From: Anaeramoeba flamelloides
Lineage: Eukaryota > Metamonada > Anaeramoebidae
Direction: 5' to 3'
Assembly (NCBI GenBank): GCA_027625915.1
Contig: JANTQA010000063.1
Span: 6,777,501 to 6,841,500, forward strand
Length of the DNA: 64,000 bases
Position 1 is the first letter of the stretch; each line of letters opens with the position of its first letter. A program made the position numbers and the translations under genes. Positions 1 through 12,143 of the stretch are shown here, in pieces. Under the pieces are notes generated by a model. The model was given only the letters and a program-made list of their open reading frames with translations, was not told where the DNA came from and searched no databases.

Positions 1-100
1 CTATTTTTCTCATTTTTTACTTATCAAATAAATAAATCTATTTTTTTTTTTCTTCTTGATTATTATTATTTCTCTATCTCTTTTTTATCATCCCCATTAG
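1..100 (+). other. 3' part of an intron
   Basis: Pyrimidine-rich AT sequence ending in a TTAG acceptor at 97-100. The reading frame that is open from 101 has a stop (TAG) exactly at 98-100, so coding must begin after this acceptor. The 5' end of the intron lies outside the window. Confidence 0.6.
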
Positions 101-553
101 AGACCGATACCAACTGTATTTGAATCCGCAACACGCCATAATAAGCTTGTAATTAAAAAGGCTCTTGAATTAATTCAAAATAATCAAAAGCAAAAAAATG
201 TTTCTCTAGAAACAAAAAAAGTTGAGAAAAAAAAAATAGAAGAAAATAAAGAAAGTGAACAACCAAAAAAGAAATTAGAGACAAAAAATAGAAAAATAAA
301 TCCACTAAATATGAATATTTTTCTTCAAATGAAAAAACAAATTGATTTTTTAATGAAAAGACAAAATTTTAATTCAATAATGATCCAAAATTTACTAAAA
401 GAAAATCAAATTATCAAAGAAGAACAAAAAAATAGTCAAATAACTATACAAAATTTAAAAAAAGAAAATAGTGATCTAATGAAAACTCTGCAAGAAAACC
501 AAATTGATATTAAATTGTTATTAGAGCAAAATCAAATTTCGAAAAATAAATAA
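101..553 (+). CDS. C-terminal exon of a coiled-coil protein (partial)
   Basis: The open frame runs from an AG acceptor at 99-100 to the TAA at 551-553, giving 150 residues of the C-terminus of a gene that begins left of the window. The first 30 residues are of normal complexity and begin RPIPTVFESATRHNKLVIKK. A basic, Lys/Glu-rich stretch follows, then about 80 residues of Gln/Asn/Lys/Leu heptad-like sequence (for example KKQIDFLMKRQNF, LKKENSDLMKTLQEN) expected to form a coiled coil. An internal ATG at 311 gives the shorter 80-residue reading, but the upstream 70 codons are in frame and look equally coding. No domain is recognised, and function is unknown. It could be the tail of a cytoskeletal, nuclear or signalling protein. 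Confidence 0.6.
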   Translation, partial: RPIPTVFESATRHNKLVIKKALELIQNNQKQKNVSLETKKVEKKKIEENKESEQPKKKLETKNRKINPLNMNIFLQMKKQIDFLMKRQNFNSIMIQNLLKENQIIKEEQKNSQITIQNLKKENSDLMKTLQENQIDIKLLLEQNQISKNK

Positions 554-3500
554 TAACTTTTTTATTTATCTATTATACCGAGAGAATTAAAAATCTTTTT
601 GGACTAGATTAATAATCGCTAATTTCATACAATAATTTCCGAATACATATAGTATAAAACATTTGTAGTTTTACTTCATTAGATCCATTTTCTTGGTTAA
701 TAATCATATTTATTTTTGTAATTACAATTATCTTTTACTTTTTTGTAGTTATTTTGTAATTTTTTTTTCTTTTTCAAGCCAAATTCCTAAATATTTTATT
801 TTTGATAACGTGTTTTTTATTTTAATGTTTTATTAGTATCTGTATTCATTACAAGTTCTTGGATAATTTTATAAATTATTAATAAGTTTTATTATTTTCT
901 GGAATATTTTGTCTTCTGTTATTAAAATTAAGTCATCTGTAAATATTCATACATGTTTTCCTAAAAGGTTTGATTTTTGAATTAAAAAATAACAAAAAAT
1001 TAATTTTTTTGTTATTTTAATGGTATATATATTAACACAATCATCTTTTTTTTTTTTTTTTTTCTTCAAAATCTTTTGTAAATATGAATAAACACCACAT
1101 TTCAATTAAAATATATATTAAATCAATATTCTATCCATTATTTGATTTTTAAACTCTTTCATCATCTGATAAAAGTTGAAAAAAACTAAAAATATTTTGT
1201 TTTTTTATTAATGAAGAGGAATGTTTCAACAAATTGTCCCCCTTTTTGACCAAAATACTAAATTTATTTAGATTTTTTTACTCTAGTATTAATGTAGGTA
1301 ATATCATAACTAATGTGATTTCTTTAAGTTAATAAATCCTTAGAAAAAAATTTAAACAAAACAAAAAGAAAGAAGAAAGAAAAGTTAGAAATATTAGATT
1401 AAAAAAATCTTGAAAAAATTAAAAAAAAAAAGTATTCAGTCTTTTAAGAAAAAAAGGTTAAAATTACAATGTACTTCATTGGTAATATTCTGTACTTACA
1501 AATTTTGGAAATGAAAAGTATCAAAAAATTATAGTCAAACAGAGGAACCCCAAAAAAATATATTTTGTGAGATCAATTTGTTTTTTACTTTTTTTCGGAA
1601 AAAGAAAACCTTTAAATTTATTTTATTTATTCGCATTATAAAAAGGTTTTTTTACCTTTTTTAGTATTGTTCCTTTCATCATTATTCTACTGTTACAATA
1701 TCTATTAATATATTAAATGCCAAGGGTATTTATTGTTAGATTTTTTCTCTTTTTTTGAGATAATTCTTTAAGTTAACCAAAAAATTGATATGTTCAACGG
1801 ATTAAACAATAATTGTATTTTTTTGAAGAAGATAATTTAAAACATTCACGTTTTTTAAATGATAGTAAAGATTTTATTAAGAAATCATGTTTTCTTTTTT
1901 AATATAAAATTAGATTTTTCAAAATAAAAATTTCTGGTGGATATTTGAGTATTTAGTATTTTTTTCTCAAAATTCAAAAATCAATTTTTTTTTCTGATAA
2001 AAATTATTAAATTGTTATAATGATTGTTATCAATATGATTAAACTATTTGTGAAAAAAAAAGTTCAAAATTGATAACTTTTTTACCATGAATTATTTCAT
2101 TATTTGGAAACCAGAAAATAAACTTTTTTAAAAACTTTAAACAATACAAAATTATTCACTTAATAGATCTGAATTTCATTGATAAACTTTTAGTTAATAT
2201 TCTAATAAATTTGATTTATTTATCACTTTTATCTCTATTAGTTTTATTGGTTAAGATTGGAATTGTTAGAGTGATCATGAAAAATACTAACAATAAAACA
2301 ATTTTTGTTTCGTATTCAAGAAATTCCAAAATAAAACAAAAAATATATTTTCCATTTTCAAGAATTAAATTAATTGTTAATAAAAATTATAGGTTACTTT
2401 TTTTCGTTTTATCTTTGAAAAAATGCAAATTTTGGATTTCAAAAAAATGATCAAAATTAATAAATTGCTAAGATGGGGTTAACTCATACATTTCATGAGT
2501 ATAAACACAAATTACACAATAAATTTTTTTCAGATCTTGTCAAGATTTCATTGTATTACGAAAAAATACTACTATTTAAAAATATTTAAAAAAGTAAATT
2601 AAAAAATCTTGTTAAAAAAATTACTAAATGAATTATTATTTTTGTTATCTGATATCAAAAAAAAAAGATACAATAGTATAGCAATTTTATTTTTGAACTA
2701 TTTTGACTTTTTATTAGATTTCAAATCTCAATAAAATATATATGTCCATACGACCCAAAAAACACTAAATATGGAAAACTGATCAAATTACTTCCCTAAA
2801 AAAATTAAAAAAACAAAATGTAAAAATAAAAATAAATAAAGTTTCCCTTTAACTTTTTCTTGAAAACATTTTTTGCCCAAATGATCAAATTCAAAATTTA
2901 AATTATGTATATTTTTAGATACACTCTCTTGTTTTAACTCATTTACTAAAACAAAATCTAAATGGTGGGAATTTTATTCTCAAAAAAGAGGCTAATTTGG
3001 TCTTCAAATGTTTTTTTTATTTTCAAATCGTAAAATTAAAAAAAAAGATAAACTAAAAAGATAAACTCTCTGGAAAAGCATTCAAATTTAATATATTAAC
3101 TTATTCTTTGATTTCAAGCTTTTCTCAACCCCAATTTTTAAAAAAAAAATAAAAAAGTGCACAATAATTTCAAAAAAATATTTTCGATATTCAAAAGTTG
3201 AGAGTGTTTTTATTCTAAAAATAATTATCCAAGTGGTTAATTGAATTAATTTATATAGCTAGATTTCGAAAAATATTAATCAGAAAAAAATAGTGCTTAA
3301 TTTTATTAAGGGTATATAACAAAATAAATATTTTAAAAAAACAATATCATTTTAAATCTTTAATTTTATAATTGATGGAATTAAGTTCAATTTTGGTACT
3401 AAGTTAAAAAAATATATATATTCCATTTGAATAAAAAATGAAAAAATCATTTTTTTTTAAGAATCAACCAACGTAAGATTGTTTAGACAGAATTGAAATC

Positions 3501-3890
3501 ATAAAACCCTGAGTAGAGTTGATATTCATTAAAGAAATCACTCAATAAACATTAAATTTTTGAATAAAAAAAACATGAAAAAAATTTTTTGGAACCTTTC
3601 TTTCGAATATCTTGTGCAAAATTTCTCAATTTCTTTGGAAAATTTAATTTTGTAAACATCAAGGGTTTTTAACGAGTAATTATATTCATTTTTTAATAAA
3701 TTACAAAACTTCACTTTTCTAAAAGTTAATTTGGAGTTTCAAACATATTTTTATTCAAATTGAATTCCTTCATAAAATAAAAAAAAAGAAGTAAAGAAAA
3801 AAAAACATAAAAAAGAAAAGAAAAAAAGAAAAAAAAGGAGGGTTTGAAATGGTTTAAAATAAGCTACTAGCAAAAAATAAATAAATAAAT
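554..3890. other. AT-rich intergenic region
   Basis: Very AT-rich spacer with many homopolymer runs. The small open frame at 2211-2450 is Lys/Ile/Phe-rich low-complexity sequence and not a credible gene. The only recognisable content is a decayed LINE fragment at about 640-960, listed separately. Confidence 0.6.
640..960 (-). mobile_element. Decayed non-LTR (LINE) reverse transcriptase fragment
   Basis: Read on the minus strand, 932-937 downwards gives TDDLILITEDKIFQ, which matches the (Y/F)xDD catalytic box of reverse transcriptases followed by a hydrophobic strand. About 40 codons later comes LSKIKYLGIWLEKEKKITK, the 'KYLG' element that follows the palm in LINE enzymes. Several in-frame stops interrupt it, so it is an old fragment of the palm and thumb only. 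No poly(A) tail or flanking duplication is visible. It may belong to the same family as the remnants near 42.2 kb and 51.6-52.7 kb, but these cover different parts of the protein. Confidence 0.55.
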
Positions 3891-3899
3891 AAAAAAAAT

Positions 3900-4200
3900 C
3901 TATGATTTAATTAGCAACATACAAAAATCACTACAGGGATACTTTTGGTTAATTTATTTTAGTTTGATGGTGGCTCATGAAAGTTCATTTGGGTAAGTAT
4001 TTGTTTAATTGTTTAAATTTCTTTTTTCGTTTTTTGTTTTAATTTTTTTTTATCCATCTTGATTTTTTTACCTTTGCCTTTCTTTTTTATTTTCTAGTTA
4101 TTCATTTTTTCATGTTTCAGTATAGCAATATTGATAAGTGGTCACTAGACCTTTTCCCTTTTTAACTCTTCTCCCTACTATAAAGAAATTGATCAATTAT
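3900..4200 (+). repeat. Dispersed repeat, copy 1 (partner at about 43345-43640)
   Basis: Two same-strand stretches share blocks in the same order: CAGGGATACTTTT / CCAGGATACTTTC, then TCATGAAAGTTCATTTGGG / TCATGAATGTTTATTTGGG, then a T-rich segment of about 90-110 nt, then TATAGCAATATTG / TATTAGCAAG, then CTTTTCCCTTTTTAACTC / CTTTTTCATTTGTAACTC. Copy 1 has a GTAAGT after the second block and TTCTAG before the third, so the T-rich segment could be an intron of a tiny gene. I could not make one continuous frame work in both copies. Its nature is unknown. Confidence 0.4.
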
Positions 4201-4299
4201 AAAAATGAAAAAAATAATAATTTTATTTTATTTTTTATTTTGGTATTTTTTGAACGAAACAATTGTGTAATTGTAATGGTTTTCCCTTATTTTTATTCT

Positions 4300-7200
4300 T
4301 TATTTTTTTTCGTTCTCGAAATCATTTAATTCAATTGAATTTTTATTTTTTTGCAATTTGGATTCTAAAACAGAAATATTTGCATTATTAGAACTCGAAC
4401 CCGAACCCGAACTTGAACCAGAGCTAGAACTGGTACTACCACTTAAATTGTTTTCATGAGATTTTGTTTTTGTTTTTTTCAAAGCATTTTTAAATGTATG
4501 TTTTTTCCAAAGGGTATGTCTTTCATATTGAGTATTATTTTCTTCTAATTGTTTAATTAATAATAGATCTAAATTATTTTTAATACCAAAGACTGAGATT
4601 GTGGTTCCAAGGGACCAAATTAATAAAAAGGTTAAGAATCCTAGATTTTCGAGTCCTAAAGATAAAAAAGAAACAAGTAGGATATATGAGCCAGCTGCAA
4701 TTCTGGTTTCGGCACTATATTTTGGAGGCAATATATTATATTTTTTATAATAATCTACATAGGAAATTTTGTAAGGTCTTAATAATAATAATAATACAAT
4801 ATTTAGAAGTAAAGTGGCAAAGACAACCCAAGCTTGCAATTTAGCATTGCGTGGTTGTAAAACAACCACACTGGTAATAATGATTTTTGAAATGATTTCA
4901 ATTAATTCTGTCCAGATCCTATTTAAGAGATAACGCTCAAATAGCCAAGGAATTCTTTTTTGCCAAAAGTAATAACTTTTGGTATATTTAGTTAAAACTA
5001 TCAGTACAAAAAAAAATAATGGAATTCCACAAACAAAAATAATCAAACTAATAATAAATAAGGGTTCATATTTTTTCCATTGCTCACCTTTCCAAATTAT
5101 TGAAAAATCATCCTCTAGTCTATATTCTATATTTCCGTCTGAGTCGTTGCCATTTTCATGTTTGCTATATGGAGATAATGATAATGCTAATACTGGAATA
5201 AATAAATATTTGAGCAATAAACTGAAATAATTCCAAAAAAATATTGAGATTTTTTCATTATTTTTAATAGTCTTTTTTTCATTTTCATTTTCATTTTCAT
5301 TTTCATTTCCCATCTTTTCATTTTCATTCTTTTCATTTTCAAAAGGTTTTTTTTTTGATTTATATTTTAAAATCAAACAAAAAATAAAAAATGATATTAT
5401 GATCCCTAAATAAACAAAAAATTTTATAGTCCAAATTATTAAATATGAATTACTATTATTCTTTAAGAGGCATTGAAATGAAAAAATTAAATCAACATCA
5501 AAATTTACAACACCAATTGATCCTGAAACTATTTTTATTTGATTTGGCCAATTCAGGTTCATGCTTGTAATAACTGACATATATTGAAAAAAAGTAATAA
5601 TTATTGGTATCATCAGATTGTTTCTAATCGAGCCTATCTTCAGGAAAAAGTGTTTTAAAAATTTTCGAAATATAAAAATCCCTAAAATTATCATTACCAA
5701 TACAATGATCACTCCAATCCAGATTCCGGATTGATAGCATTTAAAGCATTCCCCTTTTTGAAACATATAATTAGTATTGCAATTGGTGCATGGGAATTCC
5801 GTATTTGTGTTAAAATCTGCTAAGCATTTGTTAAACCCAATACAAGTGTTTTCATAGAAACATTTTTCTGCTTCCATTTGCCCAGTTGAATTGCAAAATT
5901 CTCCTAATCCACAAGGTTCACATCCCCTTTCTAAGGAGGTTTTACCTTCGCCAGTTCCGTAATATCCAAGAGGGCAATATGTGCATTCTAAATCTGCCCT
6001 AGCGACAGCTGAAGAATATGTTCCTATAAATCAAGTGTTTTTTTTTTTTTTTTTTTTATCGAAAATTGGGATTATGATCTATTATTTGAAAAGGGAAATA
6101 TATATATTATAGATTATTACCTTTTGTACATTTTGCACATGTTCCAGAAATTCCATCTCCTGTATACCCCTTTTCACAAATTTGGCATTCCTTATAATTA
6201 ATATTTATACCAGTCTCTGTATTTGTTTTTTGGATAACCTCATATCCTGGAATACAAACTGCATTGTGAATAAATATATCTGTGTCTATTATTATAGATA
6301 TTTATTTTAAAAAATAATAATAATTTTAATTTATAAGCGATTATTTTCTCTATTTTTCATAAACCAAATATAAAAAAAAAAAAAAAAAACAATGTGTACT
6401 TCCTTGGTGGTCTTGTTCCAAAACTTGATTCCATTTTGGGGATATTTGGCTATAATAATCCCCTACAATAAGATATTGATTATTATTACCATATGGCAAT
6501 ATTTTTGTCGGTTTACCAGTATAATAGATATATGTTTCAAATAATTCAAAAAAGTCACAATCCCAATAGTCTCCCTCTCCAAGACAAACTAATTTAAATT
6601 CGATAACTGAACCCTGATCACCAATCCAATGTCCCTGGTTTATTTCGAAATTATCATTTCCATAAACTGAAGGCCCTGAAGGTTTCCATAAATATGACTC
6701 GCCACATATGACAATGGTTTCTTGATTAGAATCAAGACCTAAATATCTTAAGGATGTTAAAAACTCGACCTCACCAGTAGGGAAAGGAAACGAAGAAAAA
6801 ATGTCGTAAAGATCTAAATCATAGATCATAATAACTACTCCATTCAAAAGATCGGAAAGCGAAAAATAATTGGATACTGCGCCAATATATAACCTTTCAG
6901 AATTGTGATTATAGTCAATTGTTTTGCAGGCAATTGATCCCCCATCTATCAAAAGAAAAAGTTGTTAGAGATAATTTAGATTAGGAGAGAAAAGAATAAA
7001 TATCGAATTATTTAGAAGAAAATTCAATAATAGGGAAACAAATAATTAGTCAATTACAAATAAAAAGTTCAAAAATTAAAAAAAAATAAATAAAAGAGAA
7101 AGATGGGAAGGGGGAAGGGGGAAGGGGGGTAAAAATGGAGAGAGAAAGAGAGATTTGGCAAACCTTCAATATCGGAAGAGTATTGCAAAAAATTAACAAT

Positions 7201-9253
7201 TTCAAAGGTTTGAGGGTTTAAAATCAAAATTAAACAAGAATAAAAGTTTGAAGTCTCATTTTTTATATAGCCTGCAGCTGCGATTAAATACTCGTTTTTT
7301 GGTATTGCCGTCATTTCATAAAGAATATTTTCAAAATTACTCTCTTCATAATAACACATCGAATTAGAAACATGTGATCCATCATTTAAAACAGACAAGA
7401 TAAAGCTAGTTTCAGTTTGGTTGTTCCATGAGCAAGAATTCTCATAGCCAATCGGCGGGATTGGTTTGTCGGTAAATCCTGCTAGTAATATATCGCCGTT
7501 TGGTTGAACCTTTAGATCATTGATGCGGCTTGCTGGGAAACCGTTTTCGATATAATTCCATCCCTCGTTTAAATATGTAAACCAGACAAACTCACTTCCA
7601 TCGCTACTAATTTTTGCAACAAATAAGCAATTGAAATCAATTGGACAGTCAGTTATAAAACTCGCGCCATCAGAAAAGACACTGAGGTCGTTGTTGGCAT
7701 AGCCTGAAACAAGAATATTCTCAAAGTTTTCATCGAGATCTATAGAAGTGATTTCAAACAGAGTTTGATATTCGTTCACGAGGTATCTGTAATAGTTGAT
7801 CCAATATAACGATTTCCCATCTAAGGACACATTGGCAATGAATGTATACAGCAATTCGTTCGTTTTGTCATTTGTATATTCATCCAAATCACTCGGGTAA
7901 TAATTTTGTCTTGTTTGTTGATTGTCTTGTGCCATTTTCCAATTGATCAGATCAGTCTTGCCGGTAACTATAACAGAGCCAGCACCTGTTGGATTGAGAA
8001 CACTGTCCGCAGAAATGTCATTATTTGTACTCCCTAAATAAGTAAAATAATAGGGATCAACGATTAGTATTTCATTTGGTTCAATTAAAGCAATTTCTTG
8101 TGGAGCAATAGAATAGTTTACCAGCCAACTATTGTGTTTGTCTTCATGTTTTTGGTTTTGGTTGACCCTGGGAAGTACATTTGTTTTCCCATAAAAGAAT
8201 TTTGATCCTTGTTGTAAAATTATGCTGTCTTGATAAAAAAAGATTTTGTTTAGTTCTGTTTCTTGTTCTATTTGGTCTTTTGCATTTCCCTTTTCATTTC
8301 CAGTGAAAGTGGAATCGGAATTTTTTTTTATTGGATTATTGTGATTATTGTCAATAAAAAAGAGCTCACCATTAGGACCAGTTTTAATTTCAAAGTTCTC
8401 AACTTCTTGTTCACGTTTGTTCTTGAAAGTATTTCTTGTTGTGATTGTGTATTTGGTTTGAATTTTCTTCAGGTCTTTTGCTTGTGAAAGAATAAAACTA
8501 GACTTTAATACATTGTTCACAATTACAAATTCGAGATCAATATTCGGATAAATGTCTTTGTAGAGAATTTTTTGATAGTTGTAGCTATCAGATTTCAAAA
8601 AATCCTGTTTGCTTTGTTGCAATTTAACGTTTTGGTTCGAATAATATTTTATCTTGGTTGATTTAAATACACTACTGTCACCTTCACACTCATCACCAGA
8701 GCAACCACTGCCGTTACTGGCGGGTGTTGTAGGATCACCTCTATTCTTATGTAAGTCGTGATTGTCGGTTTCTTGCAATTCTTTGTATGCAATGATTTTT
8801 GTTAAATTGCCATTTAATATTGCAAGTTTAACGTAAATCGTTTTCTCTTCCCTTGCAATCGAAAAATGAATTGAATCTTGTTGAAAGCATACACCTAGAT
8901 TTTGTGAGTGCGCACGCATTTCATAAACGCAGGCATTTGTAGGATCCCCATTTTTGATTATTATACTTGGAAGAATCAAGTCGCGGTTTTGTTGCAAAAT
9001 TTGATCTTTGATTTTGTTGATTGGTTTTTGTGATTTTTGCTCAATTTGTTGTGCCCTATTGATCAAAGAAAGAATGAAAAGATTTTTTTAATTTGAATCC
9101 CACTTAAACAGAAAATTAAAAAAACGAATTATATTACTGGAAAGGTGAGTAAATTGTAACTTTGGAATCCAACGACAAATATTGGTAATTGCAAATGATA
9201 AAAAAAAGAATAAATAGCAAAGTTAATTTTATTTTGTTTGCATTTGCCATCAT
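4300..9253 (-). CDS. SBBP-propeller / Cys-rich / multi-TM surface receptor (5 exons)
   Basis: Proposed exons: 9253-9138, 9055-7164, 6945-6400, 6285-6121, 6023-4300. The introns are 82, 218, 114 and 97 nt with GT-AG ends, and all four junctions keep phase, giving 1480 residues. Residues 1-22 (MMANANKIKLTLLFILFF...) are a signal peptide. Residues 45-300 resemble the domain that precedes SBBP repeats (YKDIYPNIDLEF, then SSFILSQAKD). About 300-850 is SBBP-like beta-propeller (INDLKVQPNGDILLAGFTDK). Residues 855-1000 are Cys-rich, ephrin-receptor/GCC2-GCC3-like (CTKGTYSSAV, CPLGYYGTGEG). About 1005-1390 holds eight or nine membrane segments, the first being WIGVIIVLVMIILGIFIF, followed by a Ser-rich cytosolic tail. 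Many protists carry this domain order in large surface-receptor families; ligand and signalling output are unknown. The exon 1 start and first intron are inferred; the other junctions are firm. Confidence 0.8.
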
Positions 9254-10380
9254 TTTTGGAATTTAGTTAATCTTAAATTACTCTTACCAAATTAGAAAAA
9301 TTAAATTTTATCTAATTTTTAAAAGAAAATGAAAAATTTTACTTGAGAATCTTACTACATATATCTAAGTCATTTTTGTTTAATGAGGTAATGAAGATTT
9401 TGGTGGAAATTCATTAAAGAAAATGAAGGAATGTTTTATTCAAATCCAAATGAGATTGTTTCCCTTTTTCGTAAAAATAAAGTTTTCACCAAGAAAGATT
9501 CTACCAATAACATAAAAAAAGTTTTGAATTTAATTTCCATTTTTATCTCTTTAGAAATCCCTTTTTTTCGGAAAAAATTTTTGTTCTTAGAACAACAAAA
9601 AATAACATATTTACAAAGTTTGAAGTTTTTAAACAAAAAAAATTCGTATTTCTAAAAGAGTTTAAAAATAAAAAAAAGAGAAAAACCAAAATCGTAAAAA
9701 AAATTATTTTAGAAATTCCCAAATAGAAGAAATTTGGATATTGTCTTCCTTTTTTGGTTTTTGAAAATTTTCGTTTTGGAGAGTCAACCTTTTTTCATAA
9801 ACAGGAAATTTATTCTTCAAAAAACTAAAATTAAAGTTGAAAAAAATACCAGAAATGAAAATAATACCTGATAAGATTTTGATTGTGGTTATTAGGAAAA
9901 TTGCTGTGTAATTTCTTAATTTAAAATCAAATCCTTTTTATAAATAACCAATTTTTTTATGAGATTAGTAATAAAGCGACTCAAAGTTCAGTAAAGTGTG
10001 ATGTCTAGAGAATACCCAAGTAATTTTTTGAAAGCCATAAGCAGATCAACTGTTTTTAGAAAAAATAATTGAGTTTTCTATCGAGGTTTACTAGAGTTTG
10101 GAAAATGATAATTTTATATCTTGTTTTTTGCTTGAATATCTATTGTTTTGAACAAATCTGATTTCACTAATCATCATTCTAATAAGTGTTTACACCATAA
10201 TTTTAAAAAGTTTGATTCTTAAATTAAGGATTTGAATTAGAAATAAAAGACATTACATAATAATTTTCCTAATATTCACAATTAAAAATTTTTTCAGGAT
10301 TTTTTTCTTTTCAGGTATTTTTTTCAATTCCTTTCTGATGTTGGGACAATAAATGGAAAAAAATTTTCATAACTAAACTA
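9254..10380. other. AT-rich spacer, probable promoter side of the receptor gene
   Basis: No credible gene. Overlapping open frames at 9431-9655 on both strands lie over the same low-complexity sequence and have no coding character. Regulatory sites for the receptor gene presumably lie just above 9253, but no motif stands out. Confidence 0.5.
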
Positions 10381-10382
10381 TT

Positions 10383-11065
10383 TTTCGAACAAAAGGGCAC
10401 ACCTCTCAAATCGCCAATACCATCGAATTTGATTGTTAATAAGATAATTCCTTATTGGTGGTTTTCTTTTGAATTATTCATTTTTTCATTTTTTACTTTT
10501 TTGGATACTGATCAGTTGTAAAATGAAAAAACAAGATAAGAAGAAACCAATTTGGAAATAATCTACCTGTGTATAAATGGAAACAGTTTAAGTTTGATTT
10601 CGAATGAGCTAGAAATAGGAATTAAGAAAGGCCATTATTCGATTGATGCATGGAACAAAGAAAAGAGAAATAAAGAAAAAACAATCGAACAAAACACCAG
10701 ATGAATTGTGGCTTTATCTGGAATATGAGACTTTAAAGAACAAAAGTTTGATATGTAAAGAATTATCAATAAAATGTTGAGAACTTTTTCCCAATTCGCC
10801 TTGTTCAAAGGTTTTTATTGGGTTTATAATTTTTTTCATTACAATTTACAAAACGAGATTTCTCATTTCAAATAAAAGGGCACACCAATTTTTAAAATAT
10901 TGAATTTTAATTTTTATTGATTTGTTTTAATGTGTTTTAAAGATTCGGTTGAGTGTTTTTTTATGTTTTAAAGCGTTTCTTAGATTTTAGAATGATACTA
11001 CAATTAATTTGATTTATTTATGAATAATTCTTAAAATTTTTTGTGCCCTTTTATTTGAAAAAGAG
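10383..11065. mobile_element. Inverted-repeat element with GGGCACA ends
   Basis: The motif TCGAACAAAAGGGCACACC at the left, TCAAATAAAAGGGCACACC near 10866, and its reverse complement TGTGCCCTTTTATTTGA near 11049 form inverted ends. Either the whole 680 bp or the right-hand 200 bp (10866-11065) is one non-autonomous DNA transposon, possibly one inside another. The internal stretch 10619-10780 is open and coding-like on the plus strand (see separate entry). Confidence 0.4.
10619..10780 (+). pseudogene. Coding-like fragment inside a mobile element
   Basis: Fifty-three open codons without a start, ending in TGA, with mixed residue composition (for example TPDELWLYLEYETLKNKS) unlike the Lys/Phe/Ile noise around it. 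It lies between GGGCACA inverted ends, so it may be what is left of a transposase or a captured gene. No family is recognised. Confidence 0.25.
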
Positions 11066-11073
11066 TTTACTTT

Positions 11074-11511
11074 AGTCAAAATAAAAAGAATGTTTTTTTG
11101 TTATAGAAGAACTAAATCTTAACCAATAAAAGAAACCAATAATGAACCCTAAATAAATATGGTAAGGTTTTATTAAAGTTCTATTATTGAAAAAGAAATC
11201 TTAAAAATGAAGGATCAATTTCAAAATTTATCTCAAAAAATAGAGTAAATTTTTAAGAAAATTTTAATCAATAAAAAAACAAAAAAATTCAAAAAAATTG
11301 AGAATGTTATGGTTAATTTTCAACTATTTACATGAATAATTTAAATTTTACTAAAAATAACCAGACCTTTACTTTCAAAATTGATTTGAACTTAGGTATA
11401 CTGTTTGTCAATAGATTGGATGTTGCCTTGGTACAAGAAGAAAAAAAAAGTACAGATAATATTTTGAAACACGGATTATTATTCTTTGTGCACGTATTAT
11501 TTTGATTACTG
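11074..11511 (+). mobile_element. TA-2 family inverted-repeat element, full copy
   Basis: About 438 bp. It shares a long core (AAAATGAAGGATCAA..., TCTCAAAAAATAGAGT..., TTGAACTTAGGTATACT) with copies at 27765-28209, 28225-28560, 33770-35171, 38500-38900 and 53174-54166. Left end AGTCAAAATAAA and right end TTTGATTACTG/TA are short inverted ends of Tc1/mariner type with a TA target. No transposase frame is present, so it is non-autonomous. Confidence 0.6.
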
Positions 11512-11792
11512 TATTACCTTTTTTCTTTGAAAACAAATTGAGATTTTTCCAAGAAATTGTTGTTATTTGTGATCAATTATTGAAATTGGAAAAAGAAAGG
11601 TGATGAAATTTTTCCCCATTTATTCTGGAAATAAGAGTAAAATAAAGTAGTTTATTTCCTTTAATAGAAAAAAACTGATACATTAAAACTCTTGTATAAC
11701 TTAATTTTGCGGAATACCCCCTTCGCTAGTATATAAACCAGATGTAACAAAAAAGAAAGATGATTTTATTCTACTTGTTCATAAGTGATAAT

Positions 11793-12143
11793 ATAGAATG
11801 TTGTAGGAAATAGAGTTTTTAACAATTGTTAAAGATAAATTAAGAGTTCCATGCATTTATCCAAATTTTTGTAATAGTAAAAAAACACCCATTTTGATTT
11901 TTGAGCCCAAAGGGATTTTAAATCTAAATTCATTTGGTGAATACCCTACTTTTGTATGAAAAATGATTTTTATATTAAAATTGAAAAATTGGTCTATGTT
12001 AACAATTTTTTAATTAAAATTATTATTGGTCTTTTAAGATAATCAGATATAAGATAGATAATTACAAAAAGTTGGATAAATGCATGGAACTCTTAATTTA
12101 TCTTTAACAATTGTTAAAAAATCTATTTTTTACAACATTTTAT
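11793..12143. mobile_element. Foldback element with long near-perfect arms
   Basis: About 350 bp. The arms begin around AGAATGTTGTA and run through AACAATTGTTAAAGATAAAT and AGAGTTCCATGCATTTATCC. The inner 55 bases of the two arms differ at about two positions, and homology extends outward to roughly 88 bases. The centre is unrelated AT-rich sequence. High arm identity points to a recent insertion or ongoing arm homogenisation. No related copy was noticed elsewhere in the window. Confidence 0.6.
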
